This document shows positions 10,330-19,297 of a stretch of DNA of 53,301 nt, piece by piece. The notes under the pieces are model-generated. The model was given only the letters and a program-made list of their open reading frames with translations, made no database searches and was not told where the DNA came from. Location: assembly GCA_025934915.1 (NCBI GenBank), contig JAICWG010000009.1, forward strand, positions 1-53,301. The letters are read 5' to 3'. The number at the start of each line of letters is the position of its first letter. Positions within the stretch are counted from its first letter, which is position 1. The DNA is from Nitrospira sp. (lineage in GTDB: Bacteria > Nitrospirota > Nitrospiria > Nitrospirales > Nitrospiraceae). Made by a program: the position numbers and the translations under genes.

Positions 10330-11037
10330 CTAGACGCTCGTCATCGAATAATCCATCAGTCGCGATTGGCGCAGCGCCATGAGCGCATCGGGCCCTTGCA
10401 TCAATAAGAGATCCAGCGCGGACAGATTCGGCTCAAACGGCTCGTACACCTGGCGATAGATCGGGTGCTGGAAAACCTGTATTCTTAGTCTCACACCTGA
10501 GGATTCGAATCGCGGCTTGTCCATATAGTGCTCGGCACCTGGTCCGGCAAGATACTGCGAAGCACCGACCGCCCGACACAGATCGATCAAACGGCCCGTC
10601 GGCTCTTCGCGAGCCGCGTATTCAGCGGCGCTATGGACCGGTGTGGCGATCCCATAGGCCTTAAGCAGCCATTGCACAGTCGCCTTGTTGAGATCATTCA
10701 GCCTAGCCCAGGGTCGAGCGTACAGTTCACGTAACTCAGAAAGATAACGGTCTCGGTATGGCGATCGGGCATAGTGTATATCCAGCGCTCGAAGATGCTG
10801 CGCTTTCCATGCGATGGTTGGGTTAATCAGAACGTCGTCGATACGTTGACCGAAATGTTGCAGCACCGGGACCGTCAACCACTGCCATCCTTTCGCAGTC
10901 CGGATGCGATTACGATTTTGCCATTCGTTCTTCTTGAACTGAACCGTATCCAACATAATGAAGAGGTCTGCTTGATCGATTTTGTCGAGATACCCGAGCC
11001 ACGGCAGGAATTGCGGTTGGTGAATCGTCACGCGCAT
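10330..11037 (-). CDS. WbqC-family protein
   Basis: A 235-residue protein with the characteristic WbqC opening (IHQPQFLPWLGYLDKIDQAD) and the following VQFKKNEWQNRNRI block, then a C-terminal YMDKPRFESSGVRLRIQ segment. WbqC-like proteins recur in O-antigen and capsule clusters and are suspected to act in modification of amino-sugars, but I know of no settled reaction for this member. It begins inside the last codons of the PHP-domain gene (10-nt overlap) and is followed after 11 nt by the deacetylase, so the three look functionally linked. The family call is strong and the role is inferred from context. Confidence 0.85.
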   Translation of the reverse strand: MRVTIHQPQFLPWLGYLDKIDQADLFIMLDTVQFKKNEWQNRNRIRTAKGWQWLTVPVLQHFGQRIDDVLINPTIAWKAQHLRALDIHYARSPYRDRYLSELRELYARPWARLNDLNKATVQWLLKAYGIATPVHSAAEYAAREEPTGRLIDLCRAVGASQYLAGPGAEHYMDKPRFESSGVRLRIQVFQHPIYRQVYEPFEPNLSALDLLLMQGPDALMALRQSRLMDYSMTSV

Positions 11038-12632
11038 GCTTGCCCCCGGCTTTCAGCTTGTGCGACGCGGCTCTGAGCGATGGTTCCAGGGCGAAGGGCC
11101 GTTTGTTGAGACCTGTTTGTGTTTAGGCCGTCCGTCGGTGAGACATAGATCGGATTGCTCAGCAATTCTCCTCCCTTGCCGACTACTTCCACTCGATAAT
11201 TCAGCCACTCTCCCCGCTGTCCCCCCCGATCCACGAGTTCTATCTGCAACGGCGTCTGGCCTTCGATCTGCTTGATGACCTGACCGGATCGAATGATACG
11301 AAGCTTCGTCGCATACGGCTTTCCATCGATAGCGGATACTCCAACACAGACGATGATGTCGCCGTTCCCCCTTCCGCGAAGCGTCTCCCCGATTCCAGCG
11401 GACTGCCCGTTGTTCAACAGGCGAAACTCGTCGAGCCGAAGCAGAATATTCTGATCACCCCTCACCACTGCATAGGTTCGACCTTGCTTGAGCGCGGCCA
11501 TGATGCCAGCTGTGGTTCGCTCAGATGTCTGGATGACCGTGTACACCCGATCCAAGTCCTTTCCGGCATCCGTGATGCTATGGAATGCCACTTCTCCAAT
11601 CAGTGTGGGAGACATGTCCTGATCCTGTACCACCCTCGATCTCAGTAGTTGGTCCCATACGCCACCCGACGCGATCACTCTCCTGGCATCTTGGTACAAT
11701 CCGCCGAATCCTGTGTAGCCTCGTGTCAAGATTAACGCTTCAGGGTGGGGCTCCGTCTGAATCGTGACGGTTCCCAGCGGGCCGAACGAATGCCGGCTGA
11801 AATCGCGAGCCTCTGTCATGGACCAAAATACCAACGCGCCTCGTTCAACCGCTCGATCAATCAAGGCTTGATAAGGCCGGTAGCCGACGTTTCCGTCATG
11901 CGAGCTGTAAACAGGCGTCTTCATCGGCCATGCATTCATCATCAGAACAATACAGGTGATCATAAGAAAGATGGCGAGAACGGGCCGGCGAGATGGAGAC
12001 CCTCTCCAATCAGAGCATTGCGAGTCTTGAGGTTTCCACAGCCAGACGGCGGGAACCAACAGAAGCAATGGGAGTCCATTGACTACACTCTGCCAGCCCC
12101 ACACGAACGAGCAAGAATTTCCCAGGGAAGGAAGAAGCTCATAATCCTCGGCCTTTTCCAACCCGATGACGAGGAGATTCCGCTGGGCGTTGTGCATAGT
12201 GAGATCCCCGTGCAGCAGCGAACCGGTCCAGTAGTAATGTGGGGCGACCTCGACCCCGGGAATTATAATCAGATTCGGGTGGCGGCGCTGCACTGCGTGA
12301 ACCTCATCCAGAAATCGTTGGACGCCGTATTCTATGACGGAGGGGAACGTGACATGGTACTTGAGGAATCCTTCGAACGGCGGGAGGCCATAGTCATATC
12401 GCAACGTGAAATTTTCGGAGAGAATGAGGGCATCCAGTTGTTGCTCCTCGGCTCGTCTGGCCAGCGATTCCAAGCTGAAAGATCCTGTGCTCATCGTACT
12501 GTGTACATGGATGGCAGCTCGAAGAGAGTACTGTTCTGTAGCTGATTCAGCAGTTGAACCAGCTGCCATCTCCACCAGACCAATTGCGGCAGCAAACAGT
12601 ACGGTCGCAATTTTACGGCCGGCTTTACGCAT
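11028..12632 (-). CDS. Secreted/membrane PHP-domain protein
   Basis: A 534-residue protein with an N-terminal signal or anchor (residues 5-25), then a PHP-like start with the metal motif HVHS (His42, His44) and LESLARRAEEQQLDALILSEN, where the usual Asp-His of PHP enzymes is replaced by Glu-Asn. A GVEV motif follows. Two hydrophobic segments (around 185-200 and 225-245, LPLLLLVPAVWLW and VLAIFLMITCIVLMM) split the PHP half from a C-terminal region of about 270 residues rich in beta structure. PHP domains are phosphoesterases with bound metals, so an extracytoplasmic phosphatase or phosphodiesterase acting on a glycan or lipid carrier is conceivable. This is inference. The gene overlaps the glycosyltransferase upstream by 8 nt and WbqC downstream by 10 nt. 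Similar PHP proteins with this membrane insertion are not ones I can assign. Confidence 0.75.
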   Translation of the reverse strand: MRKAGRKIATVLFAAAIGLVEMAAGSTAESATEQYSLRAAIHVHSTMSTGSFSLESLARRAEEQQLDALILSENFTLRYDYGLPPFEGFLKYHVTFPSVIEYGVQRFLDEVHAVQRRHPNLIIIPGVEVAPHYYWTGSLLHGDLTMHNAQRNLLVIGLEKAEDYELLPSLGNSCSFVWGWQSVVNGLPLLLLVPAVWLWKPQDSQCSDWRGSPSRRPVLAIFLMITCIVLMMNAWPMKTPVYSSHDGNVGYRPYQALIDRAVERGALVFWSMTEARDFSRHSFGPLGTVTIQTEPHPEALILTRGYTGFGGLYQDARRVIASGGVWDQLLRSRVVQDQDMSPTLIGEVAFHSITDAGKDLDRVYTVIQTSERTTAGIMAALKQGRTYAVVRGDQNILLRLDEFRLLNNGQSAGIGETLRGRGNGDIIVCVGVSAIDGKPYATKLRIIRSGQVIKQIEGQTPLQIELVDRGGQRGEWLNYRVEVVGKGGELLSNPIYVSPTDGLNTNRSQQTALRPGTIAQSRVAQAESRGQACA

Positions 12633-13815
12633 GACCCACTGCTACTTCCCTGTAAATCGATTCGATGGCCCGGACCATGGCTGGAACTCCGTATCCTGTT
12701 CCGATGCTCTGCATCGCGTTCTGTCCTAAAGAGCGTGCCCATATAGGGTCGGACAATATCCGCCGCAACGCGGCGGCCAGCGCGAGACTGTCTCCTGCCG
12801 GCACAAGGAGGCCGTTTTTCTCATCCTCAATCAGAGCAGGAACTCCCCCCACTCGGCCGGCAATTACCGGAAGTCCCGCTGCCATCGCCTCAACCAAGGC
12901 CCTCCCCATCCCCTCATTGAGTGACGGCAAGACGAAACAATCCATCCCAGCCAGGGCAATTTCGACATCATCTCGACGACCTACCAAATGCACGGTCTGA
13001 CTGATTCCGGCTTTGCTTGCCTGGCGCAGCAACTCCTCATGTTGATCCCCACTGCCGAGAACGACGAGATGCAGATGAGGATGCTCTGGTTTCAATTGAG
13101 CGACGGCGTCGACCAAAAATCGATGTCCTTTAATCTCCGTCAACCAACCGACGGAACCGATGACGGTTGCGTCAGCTGGGCAATTGAACCAGTCCGGCAT
13201 CACCTTTCCGGCAGTCCGAGCCTGCTTGAAACGGTCAATGTCGATACCGCTGGGTATGACGGCAAACCGATCCGCGTACCCGATGGCTCGCTCAAGATGC
13301 TCGGTCTTTTCGGCCGATGTCAGCGCGATCAACTCATCGGTGATCCATGCCAGTGCGCGCTCGATCTGTAAAAAAATCCAGGAGGAGATCGAACCGAAGT
13401 GGCCATAGAACACGTGTCCGTGCGGTGTATGAACAATCTTGGGAACACCCGTGATCCGCGCGGCCAACCTGCCCAGCACCCCAGCCTTGGATGTGTGCGT
13501 ATGGACGATGTAGGGTTGTTCCTGCCGTAACAGGACAATCAGTTTCCACAGCGCCGTCAGATCAGCCTTTGGGCTGATCTGACGAACCAGCGACGGGATC
13601 ATGTGGTAACGGATCGACTCTTTCTCCAAGATCATAAGATTTTCTATCGTTGCTGTGAGCCCCCCCTGCGCATTCCACATGTCCGCTTGTCCGGTGACCA
13701 CAACCGGCTCGAACTGAGTGCGATCATGCCCTAGCACTGTGAGCATGGTGTTTCGAGCAGATCCACCCTGATCCAGCCGAGTGATGATATGAACGACCTT
13801 TCGGGCAACCATCAT
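12625..13815 (-). CDS. Family 4 glycosyltransferase
   Basis: A 396-residue GT-B glycosyltransferase. The N-terminal domain has the glycine-rich opening VVHIITRLDQGGSARN and HTHTSKAGVLGRLAA. The C-terminal domain has GSVGWLTEIKGHRFLV and the nucleotide-sugar motif PSLNEGMGRALVEAMAAG, an E-x7-E pattern, followed by VIAGRVGGVPALI. Such enzymes transfer a sugar from a nucleotide donor to a lipid-linked acceptor in the cytoplasm. Both donor and linkage are unknown. An ATG pair at 13815/13812 opens the frame 15 nt after the preceding glycosyltransferase. It resembles WcaL/EpsD-like capsule transferases more than glycogen synthases. Confidence 0.9.
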   Translation of the reverse strand: MMVARKVVHIITRLDQGGSARNTMLTVLGHDRTQFEPVVVTGQADMWNAQGGLTATIENLMILEKESIRYHMIPSLVRQISPKADLTALWKLIVLLRQEQPYIVHTHTSKAGVLGRLAARITGVPKIVHTPHGHVFYGHFGSISSWIFLQIERALAWITDELIALTSAEKTEHLERAIGYADRFAVIPSGIDIDRFKQARTAGKVMPDWFNCPADATVIGSVGWLTEIKGHRFLVDAVAQLKPEHPHLHLVVLGSGDQHEELLRQASKAGISQTVHLVGRRDDVEIALAGMDCFVLPSLNEGMGRALVEAMAAGLPVIAGRVGGVPALIEDEKNGLLVPAGDSLALAAALRRILSDPIWARSLGQNAMQSIGTGYGVPAMVRAIESIYREVAVGHA

Positions 13816-13830
13816 AGTCTTTCTGGCCTG

Positions 13831-15054
13831 CTATGCCGCGAGCCGTAACTGCCTTGGGCCGTCCAACAGGCCGAGCAGCTCGTTGCAATGTTGTTTCCAA
13901 TTGTACCGACGCTCAATCAGGGCGCGACCCTTGTTTGCCAAACGATTTGCCTCACCTGGTTCTTGTAAGCGTCTCAAAACTCGTTCAAGCGCCCGTCCAA
14001 TCGACCGACCATCAACTCCTTCCGCGACCAGGATGGGATCGACTTGGTTCAAGATCTCCGGAATCGCCCCAACCGGCGTCCCGAGCACGGGTGTCCCGCA
14101 GGCCATTGCCTCCACCATCACCAGACCGAAACCCTCTAACTGGAGACTCGGCATCAGGACAAGATCCGCTGCCTGGTAGTATCGACTGAGCTGGGATTCG
14201 GGAACGAACCCGATCAGACGTACGACATCCCTGAGTCTCTTCCGCCGTATGTCTGCTTGGAGTTGTTCATGCAACGGTCCTTCCCCGCCGATCACCAACA
14301 TCAGCTTGTGTTGTGCCCTGTTCAGCATTTCGATCGCACACAGCAAATTGTCCAGACCCATCCTCGGCACAAGGTTTCGAACTGTAAAGAGGATCGTACG
14401 ATTGGTCGGAAGATTGAGCGCTGCTTTTATAGATAGTCGGTCCTCTAACGGCATAAAGGCATGCGGATCAACCGCCCCTGGGATGAGTGCAAGGCGATCG
14501 ACCGAAATATCGTGCGCACCGATGACCCGCTGGCGCATAAATTGGCTGAGCACAGCCACCTTGTGACATCGGGACATCACGGCGCGTTCCACTGAGCACC
14601 TAGCCCGAAGATTGGCCTGTCGACGCAAGCTTGCCAGAGTCGAACAAGTCGCACCTTGCCTCGTCTCATACTCCTCATGAGCGAGAGAATGGCATATATA
14701 GATCCATCGGGATGCTGCATGACGACGAGCCAGAATCGGGCCGAGTCCAGCCAACGATTGGTGAATGACGACGGCATCCAGTGGTTCGGTCGCGCGTAAG
14801 TGATCGAACTGTTCAACCGATCGGCGCACTGAAGACCAGAAAAACGCCGCTTCGTGCTTGCGACTGACCGAATAGCGCCATTCGCGAATTCCGTTCATCT
14901 CCAACATACCCTCTGATACATGCTCAGGGGCCCTCGTCAGCAACTCCACATGATGTCCCATCATCGCCAATCCAAGAGCTTGGTTGCGAAGAACCCGTTC
15001 CGCTCCACCGAGGACTCGCTCCGCAGAAACCTCAGCCAACAACAAAATATTCAT
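13831..15054 (-). CDS. Family 4 glycosyltransferase
   Basis: A 407-residue GT-B enzyme with the family 4 N-terminal signature (EVSAERVLGGAERVLRNQA) and a C-terminal domain containing LFTVRNLVPRMGLDNLL and PSLQLEGFGLVMVEAMACG, with VLGTPVGAIPEIL after it. It is distinct from the adjacent transferases in sequence, so several different sugars are probably added. Its start overlaps the amidotransferase stop by an ATGA, which couples the two. Acceptor and donor cannot be told from the sequence. Confidence 0.9.
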   Translation of the reverse strand: MNILLLAEVSAERVLGGAERVLRNQALGLAMMGHHVELLTRAPEHVSEGMLEMNGIREWRYSVSRKHEAAFFWSSVRRSVEQFDHLRATEPLDAVVIHQSLAGLGPILARRHAASRWIYICHSLAHEEYETRQGATCSTLASLRRQANLRARCSVERAVMSRCHKVAVLSQFMRQRVIGAHDISVDRLALIPGAVDPHAFMPLEDRLSIKAALNLPTNRTILFTVRNLVPRMGLDNLLCAIEMLNRAQHKLMLVIGGEGPLHEQLQADIRRKRLRDVVRLIGFVPESQLSRYYQAADLVLMPSLQLEGFGLVMVEAMACGTPVLGTPVGAIPEILNQVDPILVAEGVDGRSIGRALERVLRRLQEPGEANRLANKGRALIERRYNWKQHCNELLGLLDGPRQLRLAA

Positions 15055-16982
15055 GAGGTAGCCATCACTGCCCTTCGTTCAGAGGAGTCGGCGCGCAAAC
15101 CTCGATGCCAAAGCTCCAACACCATCAGTGCATACAATTGATCTGAAAAGTTTCGGCGGCCGCTCTCATGTTGCTCCAGCAACCACCTCACATAAGCCGG
15201 CTTGACATACCCCCGTTCCTTGATCACATCGTCTGCTAACAGATCATGCGCCATCTCGCGAAGATCATCTCGTAGCCATCGAGCCATGGGCACCATGAAC
15301 CCTTGCTTGGGTGCGCGAAGAATTCGATCCGGCAGAAGGCCTCGCAACATTCGACGCATAAACCCTTTCAATTGCCAACCGGTCAGACGTACCCGGGAGG
15401 GAATACGCAGGGCTGCGGCCAAGAGATGATGATCGCAAAACGGGACACGCAACTCGAGCGAATGCACCATACTCATTCGATCAGCCATGCGCAGGAGATC
15501 GTCGGGCAGATAACTCTGTAGATCGACACCCATTGCACAGTCCGCCGGGTCGGACGAGGGCCACTGATCGAACAGAACCTCAGCCTGTCCCAACGGCCTA
15601 TTGTTGAGAAACATCGCTTCCAATCGATGTCCCCAGAGGATGTCGTCCCATTCGGAGGGAATGAAGGTGGTCCAGCGGCGGTATTGCTCGGGAAGCGGCA
15701 GATGCCCATCGCCCAGAAATCGTTTCAGGCGGGCCGCTTGGTCACGAGCCTGTCCATGTTCGCCGATACGCCTGCTCCATCGAGCCATGTGCTCCCGCAG
15801 CACACGAGGAATTCGTTGATACTGCGCAGCAGTACGGAGGCCTAAATAACGAGGATACCCACCGAAGAGCTCGTCGCCGCCGATCCCCGAAAGCGCAACC
15901 GTGACGGTCCGTCGCGCAACCTCCGAGACGAGATAGGTGGGGATAGCTGATGAGTCAGCAAATGGCTCCCCCATGCCCTCCACCACTTTCCCGAGCAGCG
16001 TGACCGCATCCGGATTCAGAATCGTCTCCGAATGAACGGTCTTGAAGTGATCGGCCAACAAGCGCGCCGAGTCCAGCTCGCTGAATGATTGGTCGGAAGG
16101 ATGTTCGTATCCGATCGAGAAGGTCTTGACCGGCCCATCGTGTCCTTTCGTCATCATGGCTAACAATGATGCCGAATCGATACCGCCTGAGAGAAATAAC
16201 CCCAACGGAACATCGCTGACCAAATGCGCTTGCACGGTCTCTTCAAAGATGTGCAACACCTCCCGGCTTGCCTCTTTAGCGGTCCATTGGTCGTGGATAT
16301 GGAGCGTTTCCTCAGGACGGTAGTATTGCAACAACTCCACTCGCCCGTCCGATATACTCATCGCTTCGCCGGCACGCAATTGGTGCACGCCGGCGATCAT
16401 CGTGCCCGGCACTGACACATACAAATGCATCAAGTACTCGGCGACTCCTTCCGGCCGGAGCCGCCAATCGGGCAAGGCTTCGAGCAGAGACGGAATCTCC
16501 GAAGAAAATACGACGCAAGGATCTCTACCGGCTTCAGATTGACGGATCGCGTAGTACAGCGGCTTGATACCAAGGCGATCACGAACCAGCCATGCAGAAC
16601 GACGTTCCTGATCCCACAGCGCCACCGCGAACATTCCTCGCAATCGACGAAAGGCCTCGAATCCTTCGTCCTCATACAGATGGACCAAGACTTCGGTATC
16701 GCAGCGACTCTCGAGTCGATGTCCTCTGCTCACAAGCTCTTGACGCAATTCTCGATAGTTATAGATCTCTCCGTTCATGACGGCCCAAACCGTACCCCTC
16801 TCATTGCGGACTGGTTGCTGTCCCCCGACCGGATCAATCACCCGAAGTCTCCGAACGCCAAGCACAACTCCAGGCTGACGATAGGTTCCCTCTTCGTCAG
16901 GGCCTCGATGGATCAGACGCCGCAGCATCGGTTGGAGTGCCGAACCGTCATCCTCTCCTATGACTCCACAAATGCCGCACAT
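15051..16982 (-). CDS. Glutamine-dependent amidotransferase, asparagine synthase (AsnB) type
   Basis: The 643-residue protein is a class II glutamine amidotransferase fused to an ATP-dependent synthetase. The start is the ATG at 16982, giving the catalytic Cys2 in MCGICGVIG; an upstream in-frame extension would bury that Cys and has no support. GRPDEEG-type ligand residues (HRGPDEEG, 25-32) and the ATP pyrophosphatase loop SGGIDS (265-270) are present. Members in polysaccharide clusters, including those of exosortase systems, are thought to amidate sugar acids and not to make asparagine. The ribosome site AAGGAGAAG lies just upstream, inside the 3' end of a small membrane-protein gene. A housekeeping asparagine synthetase is the alternative, made less likely by the operon. 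Confidence 0.88.
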   Translation of the reverse strand: MCGICGVIGEDDGSALQPMLRRLIHRGPDEEGTYRQPGVVLGVRRLRVIDPVGGQQPVRNERGTVWAVMNGEIYNYRELRQELVSRGHRLESRCDTEVLVHLYEDEGFEAFRRLRGMFAVALWDQERRSAWLVRDRLGIKPLYYAIRQSEAGRDPCVVFSSEIPSLLEALPDWRLRPEGVAEYLMHLYVSVPGTMIAGVHQLRAGEAMSISDGRVELLQYYRPEETLHIHDQWTAKEASREVLHIFEETVQAHLVSDVPLGLFLSGGIDSASLLAMMTKGHDGPVKTFSIGYEHPSDQSFSELDSARLLADHFKTVHSETILNPDAVTLLGKVVEGMGEPFADSSAIPTYLVSEVARRTVTVALSGIGGDELFGGYPRYLGLRTAAQYQRIPRVLREHMARWSRRIGEHGQARDQAARLKRFLGDGHLPLPEQYRRWTTFIPSEWDDILWGHRLEAMFLNNRPLGQAEVLFDQWPSSDPADCAMGVDLQSYLPDDLLRMADRMSMVHSLELRVPFCDHHLLAAALRIPSRVRLTGWQLKGFMRRMLRGLLPDRILRAPKQGFMVPMARWLRDDLREMAHDLLADDVIKERGYVKPAYVRWLLEQHESGRRNFSDQLYALMVLELWHRGLRADSSERRAVMATS

Positions 16983-16986
16983 TCCC

Positions 16987-17241
16987 CTACTTCTCCTTTT
17001 CAAGCACGATACGGTCACGGCGTTCCAATTCTTCTCGCTCCCGTTCATGGCGGGGAGAAACCGACTGAGGTGGAACATCCACTGGCTCGTACCGCGTGTG
17101 CTTGGCGCTTCCGACCGACTCGAGTAGTGTTCGCACACCGAGCGCCGCCACTGCGCCCAAGAGGCAAAGAAAGAGAATCGTTCCCCACGCGCGCACGGTG
17201 CGCTTCCAAGACCGACGGTATGTGGGATCTTGACTCATCAC
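16987..17241 (-). CDS. Small single-pass membrane protein
   Basis: An 84-residue protein with a basic N-terminus (YRRSWKRTVRAWG), one hydrophobic segment (about 20-38, ILFLCLLGAVAALGV) and a charged, Glu/Arg-rich tail (HEREREELERRDRIVLEKEK). The positive-inside pattern suggests the tail faces outward. The start overlaps the methyltransferase stop in an ATGA, and its stop is 4 nt before the amidotransferase start, so it is wedged in the operon without spare DNA. I do not recognise the family. A partner or regulator for the amidotransferase or chain assembly is possible but only inferred from position. Confidence 0.65.
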   Translation of the reverse strand: MMSQDPTYRRSWKRTVRAWGTILFLCLLGAVAALGVRTLLESVGSAKHTRYEPVDVPPQSVSPRHEREREELERRDRIVLEKEK

Positions 17242-18125
17242 CTATTTCCTGGTTGTTGAGCGACAATTTCAAACGACGGAGCGCATAGGATGCGACCATG
17301 CGTTGCGTAATACAGAGTCTGGGAAAACGGCCATAGTAGAGTGCGACTGACGGTCCATTTCAATCGGCTGAACCAAGGGTGTACGGGCGAAAGAGGTCCT
17401 CGACTCGGTCTGGAATTTCGCAGACTGATGACCTTAAGACCGACACTTGCCATGAGCGTCTTCAAGGTCTTGGTCGTATACAGATAGCAATGAAACGCTT
17501 GGTCAGACTGCGAACCGATCCAACGGGCCGGTGCCCGCATCGGCAAATGAAAGCGTCCGTTTGTGGCCCGCACAATCACCACCCCTCCAGGTGTGAGGAG
17601 ATCGGCTGCCTGCCGAAGCATGGCTAACGGATCGGCGACGGTTTCCAGCACATTGATCAAGGCCACAACATCAAAATGCCGAACCTCTTCACCACTCTCA
17701 AGCGTGTGCGGTGGCAATATCGTCAATCCCTTCCGAGCGGCACGGGTTGCAGCCTGTTCCGATAACTCGATTCCCGAACAGTCCCATCCGGCTCGTCGAC
17801 AGAGCAGTAAAAATTCTCCGTCTCCACATCCAACATCAAGCAAAGTCCCCGGCGACGGCAGATACGAGGACAGGTGCTTCAACACGCTCCGGTACACTGG
17901 CTGCCGATCATCGCACGCCTCAACCGCTCCGTAGTGACCGTCATAAGTTTCATGAAAATAGCCTTCCACGGATTCGCGGGTCGGACGAGGATAAAGAAAC
18001 ACGAGGTCGCACACAGGGCAGCCCACATATCGTCGAGTTGGGGTATGAAACACCTCAGCAAGTTGTTCAGCGGCTCCGCAAGGACAGTCGATAAGAGTTT
18101 CTTGATTCATCATTTCCGTGGTCAT
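17238..18125 (-). CDS. Class I SAM methyltransferase with zinc-ribbon N-terminus
   Basis: The 295-residue protein begins with two cysteine pairs (CPCGAAEQL and CPVCDLVFLYP) typical of Methyltransf_13-type sugar C-methyltransferases, then the SAM site LLDVGCGDGEFLLLCRRAG. The acidic residue IELSE and DVVALINVLETVADP follow. These enzymes methylate nucleotide-sugars or lipid-linked glycans. It overlaps both neighbours by 4 nt. The specific substrate is unknown. The sequence LNEWFHCYLYTTKTL-like part (QAFHCYLYTTKTLKTL) is conserved in such family members and supports a sugar methyltransferase over a quinone one. Confidence 0.85.
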   Translation of the reverse strand: MTTEMMNQETLIDCPCGAAEQLAEVFHTPTRRYVGCPVCDLVFLYPRPTRESVEGYFHETYDGHYGAVEACDDRQPVYRSVLKHLSSYLPSPGTLLDVGCGDGEFLLLCRRAGWDCSGIELSEQAATRAARKGLTILPPHTLESGEEVRHFDVVALINVLETVADPLAMLRQAADLLTPGGVVIVRATNGRFHLPMRAPARWIGSQSDQAFHCYLYTTKTLKTLMASVGLKVISLRNSRPSRGPLSPVHPWFSRLKWTVSRTLLWPFSQTLYYATHGRILCAPSFEIVAQQPGNR

Positions 18126-19297
18126 GCCGCCTCTTTCTGGACAGGTCCCTGTGCAACATCGAGCGAACAGCGCAAAGCCGGCATCGCTTCTTCGAATATC
18201 CTGACAGTGCCTTGCACCATCTTCCCTACCGTAAACCGTTCAAAGACCTCTTTCTGCCCCACCTTTGCCATACGAGCAGCCCAATCCGGATCACGAAGCA
18301 CGTTCCGAATAGCCGATTCCAATGCCTGGGAACTCCGGGGCGGCACCAGCAAACCAGTGCTGCCGTCATGGATGATCTCAGGAACACCACCGACATGAGT
18401 TGCTACGACAGGGCGGGACATGGCCAGGGCCTCAAGGACCACAAAAGGAAATCCTTCAGAGAGAGAAGGCAACACCACCACATCTGCCGCCGCATACCAG
18501 TCGACCACGTCATTCCGCGCTCCGGCAAAACGGCAGGACTGTTCAACGCCCTTTTCTCTTGCCAAGGCTCGAAGCGATTCTCGACATTCGCCTTCTCCGA
18601 CAAATAAGCAGACGAGGGACGGCCATTCTGTTAGAAGCGCGGGTAACGCCTCGATGAGAAACCGATGGCCCTTTTGCTCTGTGAGTCTGGCAACGGTGAG
18701 GATTACGGGTCCGCTGCCCGCCCACCACTCCCTCCTGATCTTGTTGCGATCCCCCCCGCAGGAGAAGAGCGCAGGATCAATTCCATTCCACACCGTAGTC
18801 GTCTTCGGTGCCACGCCGGGACAGTCGGCAATGACGTCTTGTCTCAGTGCCTCCGAAACACAAATCACGCGATCTGTCAGCGGCAGCACTACGCGTAGAA
18901 TGGTGCTGTAGACGTATCGCTGGATGGAATTGACATCATAATCTCTGATGGAGTTGTGTACGGTCGACACCACGCAAGGGACTCCGGCCAACCAGGCTGC
19001 AAGGCGCCCGTACACGTTCGCTCGGGCGCCGTGAGTTTGGAGAATGGTCACATCGTTCCGCTTTAATAAGTATGCCAGCCGTATGAGCGCCACGAGGTTG
19101 AAAAGCGGCGTCAATCGCACCACGTTGGTCGGAATCCCTTTCGCTTTCATCCTTCCCACAAACGGTCCAGGTTCCGGACAGATCAAGAGTGGAGAAAATT
19201 TGCTACGGTTCAATCGATCGAACAGCAATTCCAAATACCGTTCTCCTCCCCCGTATCCGGCCGAGCCGGCAAGCTCTGCGAGAACGACCGGCTTCAT
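18122..19297 (-). CDS. Family 4 glycosyltransferase
   Basis: A 391-residue GT-B protein: N-terminal GYGGGERYLELLFDRL (the donor-side glycine-rich loop) and LQTHGARANVYGRLAAWLAG, C-terminal TVARLTEQKGHRFLIEALP and the E-x7-E segment PSLSEGFPFVVLEALAMS followed by VVATHVGGVPEIIHDG. Complete and of normal length. It is coupled by ATGA overlaps to methyltransferases on both sides, which may mean methylation closely follows this sugar addition. Substrates are not deducible. Confidence 0.9.
   Translation of the reverse strand: MKPVVLAELAGSAGYGGGERYLELLFDRLNRSKFSPLLICPEPGPFVGRMKAKGIPTNVVRLTPLFNLVALIRLAYLLKRNDVTILQTHGARANVYGRLAAWLAGVPCVVSTVHNSIRDYDVNSIQRYVYSTILRVVLPLTDRVICVSEALRQDVIADCPGVAPKTTTVWNGIDPALFSCGGDRNKIRREWWAGSGPVILTVARLTEQKGHRFLIEALPALLTEWPSLVCLFVGEGECRESLRALAREKGVEQSCRFAGARNDVVDWYAAADVVVLPSLSEGFPFVVLEALAMSRPVVATHVGGVPEIIHDGSTGLLVPPRSSQALESAIRNVLRDPDWAARMAKVGQKEVFERFTVGKMVQGTVRIFEEAMPALRCSLDVAQGPVQKEAA

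Noticed and set aside
11745-12545. Long plus-strand open frame of 266 codons opposite the PHP gene
   Set aside because: It is a shadow of the minus-strand PHP gene, has no ribosome site, low-complexity His/Arg/Gln composition and no domain pattern.
16425-17288. Plus-strand open frame of 287 codons across the amidotransferase start
   Set aside because: Antisense to the well supported asparagine-synthase-type gene and to the small membrane protein; composition is typical of antisense frames in high-G+C DNA.
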